Part shown: piece by piece, positions 34,105-43,773 of the stretch
Numbering within the stretch: the stretch's first letter is position 1
Layout: every line of letters begins with the position of its first letter
The notes under the pieces: generated by a model
Told to the model about the DNA's origin: nothing
Database searches by the model: none
The model's input: the letters and a program-made list of their open reading frames with translations, nothing else
Program-made: the position numbers and the translations under genes
Assembly: GCA_030267565.1 (NCBI GenBank)
Contig: BRXU01000023.1
Location: 744,001-808,000 of the forward strand
DNA length: 64,000 nt
Source: Pleodorina starrii
Lineage: Eukaryota > Chlorophyta > Chlorophyceae > Chlamydomonadales > Volvocaceae
Reading direction: 5' to 3'

Positions 34105-37100
34105 ATGCAAAGCGAGCTGTGCCGGATAGACTCGCCCGAGCCGCCGGGCGCACACTCCACCGTGTCGCCGCAGTCCAACGGCGTCCATCCGAGGACTGTA
34201 TCCGGTCGGTTTTTCATGGCGGACGTACAACCGCTCCTGCCGACGCCCAGCCCGCAGCTGTTGTTGCCACCCCAGCACTTCTCCGGCAATCCGCTGGATC
34301 GAACATACGACCGGCGCCTCAAATTCGATGGCACCTCAAAATCAGATGAGGTCAGCCTGGTGGTCGTGGCGGGGCGCGAGGTCTGCGTGCGCGAGTCCAG
34401 CAGCAGTCTCCGCACCTCCGACTCGACTCTGGGCGGCGCCGGCACAGGCACCGCTGCCACCACCAGCGCCGGCGGGGCCAGCATGGCACCCGCCGCCGAC
34501 CTGCAGGCGCTGCTTCTCAACGCCACGGATCCGGAGCTTGATCTCAACAGCGAAAGCATCTGTCTAACCTGGGTCTACGGTGAGAAGCTGGAAGGGTGGG
34601 AGAGAGGGGGGAGGGCGGGTGAGAGAGGGAGAGAGAGTGGGGGGCTGGCGGTCTGGCTACGGCAGACCCACTTTTGCCTCCCAAAAGCAAGGGATCCGTG
34701 AGTCTTATCTGGCGCTTGTCTGGTAAGCGCCGTGTGGTGTCCGGGCAAACCCTGGAACCTCACATGAATGACCCCCGGGTCCCAGCCCCGTCCTCACCCC
34801 GAAACCTACACCACCCCGCTCACCCGCTCTCCCCCTCCCTCCCTCCCCCACCCCGGGCGGCCCCCAAAAGGTGACGCTGCCTACCAGCTGCCGCTGTACC
34901 TGCTGGGCCAGGATCGCACGGAGCGCTGGACCTTTGCGTTGGACGTGTCGGACTGCCGGGCGGGCTTTATGGAGTTCCTGAGGGACACATGCAGCCTGGG
35001 GGGCGGCGTGTGCCTCAGCGATCTGAGGGCGGCGCTGCCGCAGCTGTCGCGCGACGCGGCGGCCATTGCCGGCCAGGCGACGGCGCTGTCGCAGTGGCAT
35101 CAGGTGCGGCGGGGCGGGGCGGGGAGCGCAGTGGGAGGCGCGTGGGACGGATGTGTGAGGGGCGAAGCGACTGACCCATGGGTCGGTGGGAGGTGAGGGG
35201 TGAGGGGATCCAAGTGCGCGGACGGGGTGGGCTTCAATCGGCGTTTTAGCCCCCTCACGTGAATGCCCCCACGCCCGTCCAGAGGCCGACTGATAGGACT
35301 GTCGCCCTCATCGTCGCGTCAGCCGGTTCTGATACGGTACAGTTGGGCCCGAATGCGCATCGCGCGCAGGGAGGGAGATCAGCGCCGATGTCGTCCTTGG
35401 CCTTTGCATGGTTGCTTGCGTTGCCTCCCCGCAGAGCCACAAGTTTTGCCCACGTTGCGGCGCCCCCACGGCGCCCGTGGAGGCCGGGTTGCGGCGGCAG
35501 TGCACCGCAACTCCCGCCCACAAGCTCTACCCGCGGACGGACCCCGTGGTGAGCTGTGGACTGTGGGTTCACAGTAGTAGCCGGTGCGGTGTGTTGGTTC
35601 CAGCGAGATCGCGAGCGACTATCGCGGGTGCGCGGAGTCGAGTTGGCTTATGCGGAAAGGGCGCGTCGCCGGTGGGGCTGGCTGGACCCATCCCACAATA
35701 ATCTATTGCCCCCTGGAGGTTCACTCGGGGGTTTGACTCGGACAGCCGTGTGTTGACCGAACAGCGAGCTGGGGCTCACAGGGTATCCCGCCTCCTTCCC
35801 GCCTGCCGCTTTGGACCTGCTGTCATACTCTGATAACCCTCCCCACCGCTGCCGCACCACTGCTCACCCCTCCCTCCCCACCGCTGCCGTACCACTGCTC
35901 ACCCCTCCCTCCCTCCCCACCGCCGCCAGGTGATCATGCTGGTGGAGTCACCCGACGGCCGACGCGCGCTGCTGGGTCGCAACAAGAAGTTCACGCCGGG
36001 CATGTACACCTGCCTGTCGGGGTTCGTGGACCAGTGCGAGAGCGTGGAAGAGGTGGGTTACCGGTATGTCGGCCGCCGGACGGTCCGGGGGCGTGGGCGC
36101 GGGCGCAAGTGCAGGAAGGGGCTGAGAGGGGCGGCGGGCAGGTCGCATCATGGCGCGTTCCAAGCACCACACTGCCCCGCTTTGTTTCAGGCGCCGTATC
36201 ACCACTTCCTCTCTAGACCCTCCTCCTGCCGCCCCTTCTCCGACTGTCCACCCGCCACTTTGGGTGGTTTTTCACCGACTCGCTGCACTACCGGTGTTCG
36301 CTGCATCGCTGCATCACCCGCTCGCTGCATCACCCGCTCGCTGCTTCACCCAGGCGGTGCGGCGGGAGGTGTTTGAGGAGTCGCGTGTGCTGGTGGCTCA
36401 TGTGGCGGTGGTGGGGTCGCAGCCCTGGCCCATTGGCCGCTACGGCGGCTGCGAGCTGATGCTGGGCTGCATGGCGAAGGCGCGCAGCTACGAGGTGCTG
36501 GTCAACATGGACGAGGTGAGGGAGGGTGAGGGAGGGAGGGAGGGAGGGAGGGAGGGAGGGAGGGAGGGAGGGAGGGAGGGAGGGAGGGAGGGAGGTAAGG
36601 AAGGAGGGAGGTAAGGAAGGAGGGAGGTAAGGAAGGAGGGAGGGAGGGAGGGAGGGAGGGGGGGTGCATTTCCAGCCTCCCGCGGCGACGTGCAGCCTGC
36701 CCGCCTACCTGGGGCGTGTACTGGTTGGGCTGGCGGCGATGTTCAAGGGTTTGTGCAAGGACGAGGCGGCATTCGTGGATGGGTGTTTGCGCGGCACCGC
36801 TTACAGTCTGAAGTGCGTGGCGGCGCGGGTCGACGGCCTGCAGACTGCCCTGAGGCGACGCCGCCAGCCCCAGACCCCACTTGGGCACTTTCCCCGCTTT
36901 GTTCCCCTCGCCGCTGTACCTCTCCCTCCCTCTCTCTCTCATTCCCCTCTGCGTCCCTCCTGTCCGCCCGCAGATGGAGGATGTACAATGGTACGACAAG
37001 GAGGAGCTGCGCGCCGCAGTACAGATGTACGACATAATGGGCCCGGTGCCGGAGGGTGACAGCGTGGCGGAGCCCCCCATGAGTGTCGCGCAGTTGCAGG

Positions 37101-37653
37101 TACGACAGGCAGCAGCTGCAGGCACCCAAGGCACCCTTGGTCTCCCGTCAGCCTCCCCGCCGGTTCCCCATCTCACACCGTTTTTCGCTATCCCACCTCA
37201 CATCTCATGCCCCTTCCTGGCCCCCTCAACCCTGATCCCATCACTATTCTTAGCTGCCCCTCATCCCTCATCCCGTCCCTCTCCTTCGTGCGTGCCTGCG
37301 CGGCACAGGAGCACTCGTTGGAGCGTCTGGGCTTCTTCATCCCGCCGCCGCTGGCCATTGCCCACCACCTCATTCGCACCTGGGCACTGCACGAGGGGCC
37401 CTGGTTCCCACCGGCCACAGCGGCTGGTGGTACCGGCGTCGGGGCCGGTTTTGGGGGCCCGGGCGGGGCGCAGGCCCACGTAACCCCGCACGGCTACGCG
37501 GCGACGGTGCCGCCGTCGCTGCCGCTGAGTCTTGCCGCGGTCGACGGCTCGCTGGCCGTCCCGTCGGGCGTCCAGGGGTTGGGGTTGGGGCAGGGCGGCG
37601 GGCTGGCAGGGGGGCTACAGGACCCGCAGGCCTTTGCGCGCGGTCGGCTGTAA
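34105..37653 (+). CDS. NudC-type Nudix hydrolase (NADH/NAD-capped RNA pyrophosphatase family)
   Basis: Seven exons join in phase: 34105-34579, 34871-35103, 35435-35548, 35930-36052, 36354-36515, 36974-37099 and 37309-37653 (525 aa). The order is an N-terminal NudC region (FSGNPLDRTYDRR; LLNATDPELDL), a zinc-ribbon remnant (FCPRCGAP then RRQC), YPRTDPVVIMLV, a Nudix box (GFVDQCESVEEAVRREVFEE) and the subfamily motif SQPWPIG, which marks NADH pyrophosphatases such as plant NUDX19 and animal NUDT12. The family cleaves NAD(P)H to NMNH and AMP and can remove NAD caps from RNA. The second zinc-ribbon pair has only one Cys (QCTAT), and the Nudix-box Gly after EE is Arg (EESRV); the Glu residues that bind metal are present. 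The Gly/Ala/Pro-rich C-terminal ~75 residues are extra. ATG 34105 is the first in the open frame; ATG 34216 (MADVQPLL) is the alternative. Confidence 0.93.
36516..36662 (+). repeat. GGGA/GGGT microsatellite in a Nudix intron
   Basis: The intron after exon 5 of the Nudix gene starts with about 145 bases of GGGA repeats, with GGTAAGGA variants in the middle, directly after the splice donor. It is strongly purine-biased on the transcript strand and could form G-quadruplex or triplex structures (inference). Confidence 0.9.
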
Positions 37654-39850
37654 GGGACGGATCGCCCGTGGGCCATTTTCCTGTCCTGTGGTGCAACGTG
37701 CCTCAATTTTGGATGCCTGGCTGGCGGGCAAGGGGGCGGGCAGGGGGAGGGAGGGGAGGCGGGCAGGGGAGGGAGCAGGGGAGCGGTCGGGGAGGGAGCA
37801 GGGGACCTGAGGGCTAGTCGGGCAGGATATGGTGGAGACCGCGCCTAGGGTAGCCAAGTTGTGTACCTAAGCTTTAGCCATACGGTAACTTCTTCATCCT
37901 ATAATATCGCATGTTTCCTGCCCCGCCTTTTGCGCCGATTGTACCCACCACCGTCACTGGCGAACTTTAGGTTGGATTGATTGTTGACCGTCGTGTCTAC
38001 CTCTCGGTGTGCTGTCTCCGTGGGTCCCTGAATCCACTGAAAATACGGCGAGAGAATAAGAAAATAGGACGGACGCGGGACAGAAGGCGGCTGCGGGCGG
38101 TCTTGCTTTATGCTTTTCATAACTGCATACGGCACCCCCCTGGAGTCAACAGCGGTTAACAGCCGCACGGCGGACCTGAGTGATTCGCTATGACGACGTC
38201 GCTGTCTTTCAGGTGCGGGCGGTTGGTGCATGGCACCGGGGCGCGGCGCAGCAACCGAGAGGGTGGCCTGTCGTTGACGGCCTTGGCTTAACTGATACGG
38301 TAACCCAACCGCAAGCGGACTGTGTGTATGTCCACATGCGTGTCCGTCTTGTTGAGAGGGCCCTGGGTGGGGGCTGTTGGACCTTCCTCGAGTGTTGTGA
38401 ATGTTGTGGGTTGGGGTCATGGACGTGACGCATGCGGGTGCTCCTCGTGTGGGTTTACGGGCGCACTCGCAGGCTTGGGGGGGTATCCGTGTAGACCGCT
38501 GTAGAGTGGACCCGAAGGGATCACGCACACGGGACGCCGCCGCAACAGAATCGTGACTGGATGGCAACCCGTGTCGAGCAGCTTGGCGGGCAGCTTGCTT
38601 GGGGCCAGCAGCACCGACAGTGACAAGCTGCCGTGCGTCACCCTGTAGGGTGCAGGCGTGGCACCCTGTAGGGTGACGCACGGCACGCCTACACCCTACA
38701 GGGCGTAGGCGTGGCAATGACTGAATGACGGAGGGCTGCAATGTTGAGGTGGAGGTGGAGGGGGGTACCGGCAGGGGCTGTGGATGTTGGCGCGTCGTGT
38801 CCTCCTTGTCACGACACACTGCCTGGTTGACACAGCGACACAGTGTCGAAAGCCTGGAGTGTACGCTCTACACCAGGAAACCCCGCCAGAGACGCAGGGT
38901 GTCGTGTCCCCCTCCGGCTATGGTCTGAGGTCGCTGTCTGCCGGTATCCGGTAGGATTGGGCCCACCATCCGACCCCCGGGTGGCTTGGACGCCCATTGC
39001 ACGGAGTTAACGGCAGCGACAGACGTCACGTTACATGCTTTGGCATGAAGGCAGACATGTCAACAGACCCACGGCGACTGGCGGTGGACTAAACAAGACA
39101 CATGCACACATATACACACAGGCACAACAGAAACCAGTTGCGGGCTTGCATAACCCAAATGGGTCGACGCCGCTGCGCCACCAAAGCTCATGCAACCCAA
39201 ACAAGCACTGCACAGCCACCTCAAAATTACCGTAATCACGTGCACGTAGGCGCCGCATGCGCAGGGCCCCAAAAAGGATGGTTTCATCAGTTCCGTTCAA
39301 GTTTCACCTACCGTACTGGTAACAAGTCTACCGCACGACAACTAACCCAGCGACCAAACAGCAGCAGCAGCAGCAAGATATCTACACTCCAAACCAAGGT
39401 TTATGGGATGGACAGACCTACCATGCGGCCACACGCTGACCCCCACAGACAGGCACACTCGCGACTCGTCCGCTGACGCAATCCTGCGATGAGGCCCTCC
39501 TCACAGGCTTTTCGAAGGCCGGTTGCATCATACCGGTGGACTCGGCCCTGGTACAGACTCGGCCCTGATACAGACAAAACAGCAGCAAACAACGCGGCAT
39601 CTGCGCGTCTGCGGCCAGCGCGGCGCGGTCTTCCATTCTGTCTCGCGGTGTCGGGTTGCCGACACATTCACACAATCACAATCACCGCCGCCTCGGTGGA
39701 CCTCCTCTGCCACGCACCGCCGCCTACGGCCGCGTCCCCATCGCAGGTGCCGCTTCGGTGGAAGTCGCCAGCAGCCAGCAGGGGACGTGGCTTCGGAGCC
39801 AACACTCCCTGGCAGCCGCCGCAGCGAGAGTGCCCCAGACCGAAGGCGGT
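37654..39850. other. spacer without a recognisable gene
   Basis: Starts with the G-rich 3' UTR of the Nudix gene (GGGAGGGAGC-type run at about 37730-37800). I could not identify its poly(A) signal beyond the TGTAA that overlaps the stop codon (37649-37653). The rest has short open frames only, one strong inverted repeat (38631-38683) and scattered CA-rich words. The right-hand few hundred bases may already be the 5' part of the retroelement described next. Confidence 0.4.
38631..38683. repeat. 22-bp inverted repeat with 9-bp loop, plus a partial third copy
   Basis: CCGTGCGTCACCCTGTAGGG (38631 on) is repeated in inverse orientation at 38662-38683 with one mismatch. A related ACACCCTACAGGGCGTAGGCGTGGC follows to about 38715, matching the GCAGGCGTGGCACCCTGTAGGG in between. 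This looks like the end of a small mobile element or a nested palindrome. Confidence 0.7.
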
Positions 39851-40338
39851 AAAGAGGTCGGGGTGTCGAAGGCTGGAGACAATGGTGTCCTCTGGTGCGC
39901 GGGGCGGCTGGAGTGGGATGCCACCAAGAAGACTACAACGCTGCCGCAGAGCAGTGGTGGAGGAATGAGTCTGCGTAGAGCCTGGACCAGACTGCATAGC
40001 AGGTGGTGGTTGGATAACTAAGATCGGGCGGTGGCAGGCTTCCGAAGGATATAGGAGGTGGCAATGGCACCGGTGTGCGTGCCCTGGTAGATTACGCAGC
40101 TGTAGAGCATGCGTTCGGTGGACTGAGGACAGTAGGCGCCTGGGGCTAGCTTAGCTGGCACATGGACAATCAGGTGGACGCTGTCCTGTGACGATTACGG
40201 CGCAGCGGTTAGCACTTCCCGGTGCAGTGTGCGGACAAGGTGGTACGCCCCTCCTCAACAGAGGAGTGCTTCGGCGGTCTCCCGTATGTGGGCGGGTTAG
40301 CGCCCCCGGCCAGTGTCGGCCCGGCAGATATGTAACAG

Positions 40339-40377
<39 letters not shown>
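39851..40377 (+). mobile_element. retroelement 3' region, family A, with (CA)n tail
   Basis: This segment is about 98% identical, with no indels, to 43228-43717. It ends CCGGCCAGTGTCGGCCCGGC, then AGATATGTAACAGTTA and a (CA)n tract (40341-40377). The tail resembles that of the family-B LINE fragments (GGCCAGCGTCAGGGCCCGGT then CAGATACTGTAACGA), so the two families probably share a reverse-transcriptase recognition end. It also holds a box-A-like word (GGCGCAGCGGTTAGCAC, near 40200-40215). The true 5' boundary may lie left of 39851, where similarity to the other copy stops. No protein is recognisable. Confidence 0.75.
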
Positions 40378-40379
<2 letters not shown>

Positions 40380-40977
40380 GCTCCGGCGAATGTGGCCCAT
40401 CAAATGGGAGCGCGAACACTTTGAGACGCTCTGGCGGCTGGCACAGGACGGCGTGCCGCTTCCCGGCAACAGCCACATCAGGGGAGCAGCACCAGAACAA
40501 TGCAAGTGCGGCGCGTACGGGGGAGCCGGCCCACACGCATGCTCGCCGCGTGCACACCACTTCTGGGAGTGCCCGGTGGCGCAAGCGGTGGTGCAGCAGA
40601 TCGCCGCCCACGTGCCCGGGCCCATCACCCGGGCAAACGTGTGGCTGGCGGAGCCACCGCCAGGCGTGCAGCAGTGCGTGTGGGACGTGATCTGCCTGGC
40701 GGCACTCACGGCCATGGAACGGGCGCGCGTGGGGCTGTGGGCAGTCAGGAACTCACCCACCGCCCCGGACGCCCCAGACCCAGTCGAGGTGGCCAAGGCG
40801 CGCGCAGCACTAGATTTTTGGCAGCGTGTGCGGGGGTTTGCGGAGCTAGACGTGCCAAGGCGGGGATGGGAGGGGGTAGGGCCTGACCACCCCATCCTGG
40901 CGGTGGTCAACGGCCACATTCAGTGTGTGCAGCACGCAGGGATGGGTATGGAGGGAGAGGGAGGGGTCGTGGAGTGA
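40378..40977 (+). pseudogene. reverse-transcriptase C-terminal fragment (zf-RVT-like)
   Basis: A 199-codon open remnant with the CCHC-like end of LINE reverse transcriptases: CKCGAYGGAGPHACSPRAHH, then FWECPVAQAVVQQIAAHVPG. This Cys-x-Cys ... His-His-Phe-Trp-x-Cys-Pro pattern is common in volvocine LINE ORFs. The polymerase and endonuclease domains are absent. The ATG at 40378 uses the last A of the preceding (CA)n tract and is fortuitous. Confidence 0.8.
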
Positions 40978-41781
40978 GGGGATGAAGGGGCTTTAGGGGT
41001 GAGGGAGGGAACTTAGGGCGTCGAGGCAGGGAGGCGTGAGAGGAGGGGATGAGGGGGGGTTCCTTTGGGTCCGAGAGGACTTAGGGTGCAGAGACCGCCG
41101 CGGGCTGCCTTTTGTAGGCGAGGGAGGCTTTAGGGAGCGGGTATAGCGAGAGTGAGGCGAGTTGGCGAGGTGCCGCCTAGTGCGAACTATAGCCCCGTCA
41201 CCTAGCCCGCTGCCGCAAGGCCCGCGCCCGACCTCCTGCCGCCTCGAGGCCAAGCGGAGCTCTGGAGCTCGGCCTCTAGGGGCCACCCCCCGGCCTCTCC
41301 GGGGCCGTCGTAGTAGGAGTAGTAGCAGGGGTAGGACGCGCGCTGTCTTGGGTTCTCCTTTGGTGCTGACCGCCCACGAGCCGGACCAAGCTCGGGGCAG
41401 GTTCTCAGCGCTTTGTTTTCGCGCCTAGAGGAGCACCGCCAGCCGGTAGCAGGCCGGCCGGGCGCCCCGGCGCTGCAAGGACTTCAGGGCGGGCAGGACA
41501 GCGCGGGCGCCGCGTAGCGCGCCGGCGCGACTGCTGTTTGTGCGGACGAAGGGCCCAGCTGCCGTATATGGCAGGCTGTGAGCTCAAGCCTTTGGGGAGC
41601 CGCTGCGCCGTACACCCGTATATGGGGTGTACGACGCAGCCAGCTCCGCGTCGAGCAGGAGGGGGTAGCGGCCCCTCACGCCCTTCTCCCACCGCAAGGG
41701 GGAGAGTGCTTAGGCGGTCTTTCCGTCGGGGCTGGGTTAGCAGCCCCTGGCCAGCGTCAGGGCCCGGTCAGATACTGTAAC

Positions 41782-41860
<79 letters not shown>
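40378..41860 (+). mobile_element. 5'-truncated LINE (non-LTR retrotransposon) 3' fragment, family B, copy 1
   Basis: Starts at the first base after the preceding (CA)n tract. It holds the C-terminal end of a reverse-transcriptase ORF (40378-40977), an ~800-bp 3' UTR and a (CA)n tail of 78 nt (41783-41860). From 40617 onward it is repeated at an offset of 1,243 bases as the next element. The missing 5' part (endonuclease and most of the RT) indicates ordinary LINE 5' truncation. Confidence 0.8.
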
Positions 41861-41862
<2 letters not shown>

Positions 41863-42220
41863 GCCCATCACCCGGGCAAACGTGTGGCTGGCGGAGCCAC
41901 CGCCAGGCGTGCAGCAGTGCGTGTGGGACGTGATCTGCCTGGCGGCACTCACGGCCATGGAACGGGCGCGCGTGGGGCTGTGGGCAGTCAGGAACTCACC
42001 CACCGCCCCGGACGCCCCAGACCCAGTCGAGGTGGCCAAGGCGCGCGCAGCACTAGATTTTTGGCAGCGTGTGCGGGGGTTTGCGGAGCTAGACGTGCCA
42101 AGGCGGGGATGGGAGGGGGTAGGGCCTGACCACCCCATCCTGGCGGTGGTCAACGGCCACATTCAGTGTGTGCAGCACGCAGGGATGGGTATGGAGGGAG
42201 AGGGAGGGGTCGTGGAGTGA
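41861..42220 (+). pseudogene. truncated second copy of the RT C-terminal fragment
   Basis: Encodes only the last ~118 residues of the fragment at 40378-40977 (from GPITRANVWLAEPPPGVQ to the same stop). The zinc-knuckle part is lost at the junction. The frame is open into the (CA)n tract but has no start of its own. Confidence 0.8.
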
Positions 42221-43024
42221 GGGGATGAAGGGGCTTTAGGGGTGAGGGAGGGAACTTAGGGCGTCGAGGCAGGGAGGCGTGAGAGGAGGGGATGAGGGGG
42301 GGTTCCTTTGGGTCCGAGAGGACTTAGGGTGCAGAGACCGCCGCGGGCTGCCTTTTGTAGGCGAGGGAGGCTTTAGGGAGCGGGTATAGCGAGAGTGAGG
42401 CGAGTTGGCGAGGTGCCGCCTAGTGCGAACTATAGCCCCGTCACCTAGCCCGCTGCCGCAAGGCCCGCGCCCGACCTCCTGCCGCCTCGAGGCCAAGCGG
42501 AGCTCTGGAGCTCGGCCTCTAGGGGCCACCCCCCGGCCTCTCCGGGGCCGTCGTAGTAGGAGTAGTAGCAGGGGTAGGACGCGCGCTGTCTTGGGTTCTC
42601 CTTTGGTGCTGACCGCCCACGAGCCGGACCAAGCTCGGGGCAGGTTCTCAGCGCTTTGTTTTCGCGCCTAGAGGAGCACCGCCAGCCGGTAGCAGGCCGG
42701 CCGGGCGCCCCGGCGCTGCAAGGACTTCAGGGCGGGCAGGACAGCGCGGGCGCCGCGTAGCGCGCCGGCGCGACTGCTGTTTGTGCGGACGAAGGGCCCA
42801 GCTGCCGTATATGGCAGGCTGTGAGCTCAAGCCTTTGGGGAGCCGCTGCGCCGTACACCCGTATATGGGGTGTACGACGCAGCCAGCTCCGCGTCGAGCA
42901 GGAGGGGGTAGCGGCCCCTCACGCCCTTCTCCCACCGCAAGGGGGAGAGTGCTTAGGCGGTCTTTCCGTCGGGGCTGGGTTAGCAGCCCCTGGCCAGCGT
43001 CAGGGCCCGGTCAGATACTGTAAC

Positions 43025-43102
<78 letters not shown>
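41861..43102 (+). mobile_element. LINE 3' fragment, family B, copy 2 (exact repeat of copy 1)
   Basis: Begins GGGCCCATCACCCGGGCAAA at the end of the (CA)n tract of copy 1. It matches 40618-41860 at a constant offset of 1,243 bases, including a (CA)n tail of the same 78-nt length (43026-43103). I saw no mismatch on reading. It is either a very recent 5'-truncated insertion from the same master element, a tandem duplication, or an assembly duplicate. Confidence 0.85.
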
Positions 43103-43104
<2 letters not shown>

Positions 43105-43174
43105 GGCGTGGCTCAAGTTGGTAGAGCACCGGGTTAGCAACCGGCGGGTCTGGAGTTAGATCCCCAGAGTCGGC
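43103..43174 (+). other. tRNA-like head, degenerate (anticodon-loop TTAGCAA)
   Basis: CCGGCGT can pair with AGTCGG as an imperfect acceptor stem. The D stem GCTC/GAGC is perfect with loop AAGTTGGTA, and the T stem CTGG/CCAG is intact. The anticodon stem CCGGG/CCGGC has two mispairs around loop TTAGCAA (AGC would be Ala). The B box is GTTAGATCC instead of GTTCGATCC. The fold supports tRNA descent, but the defects argue against a working tRNA. Confidence 0.6.
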
Positions 43175-43715
43175 ACTAACTTAACCGGAAGACGTGGGAT
43201 CGTACCCCACCGCTGGTCCCCCGGGTGAAAGAGATCGGGGTGTCGAAGGCTGGAGACAATGGTGTCCTCTGGTGTGCGGGGCGGCTGGAGTGGGATGCCA
43301 CCTAGAAGACTACAACGCTGCCGCAGAGCAGTGGTGGAGGAATGAGTCTGCATAGGGCCTGGACCAGACTGCATAGCAGGTGGTGGTTGGATAACTAAGA
43401 TCGGGCGGCGGCAGACTTCCGAAGGATATAGGAGGTGGCAATGGCACCGGTGTGAGTGCCCTGGTAGATTACGCAGCTGTAGAGCATGCGTTCGGTGGAC
43501 CGAGGACAGTAGGCGCCTGGGGCTAGCTTAGCTGGCACATGGACAATCAGGTGGACGCTGTCCTGTGACGATTACGGCGCAGCGGTTAGCACTTCCCGGT
43601 GCAGTGTGCAGACAAGGTGGTACGCCCCTCCTCAACAGAGGAGTGCTTCGGCGGTCTCCCGTATGTGGGCGGGTTAGCGCCCCCGGCCAGTGTCGGCCCG
43701 GCAGATATGTAACAG

Positions 43716-43772
<57 letters not shown>
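43103..43772 (+). mobile_element. SINE-like element: tRNA-like head, body, LINE-like tail, (CA)n
   Basis: Three parts are visible. A tRNA-like head (43103-43174) is followed by a ~55-bp unique piece with a second T-arm-like word (GTGGGATCGTACCCCAC). Then comes a body and tail (43228-43717) about 98% identical to 39851-40340, and a (CA)n tract of 55 nt (43718-43772). A tRNA-related head with a LINE-related tail is the standard plan of a SINE mobilised by a partner LINE. At ~670 bp it is long for a SINE. Confidence 0.65.

Positions 43773-43773
<1 letters not shown>

Noticed and set aside
41578..42129. Protein with a (Thr-His)n stretch across the LINE junction
   Set aside because: It reads through the (CA)n tract between two element copies and joins unrelated frames.
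43103..43174. Functional tRNA-Ala gene
   Set aside because: The anticodon stem has two mispairs, the B box has a key change (GTTAG for GTTCG), and the sequence is joined to a repeated retroelement body and (CA)n tail.
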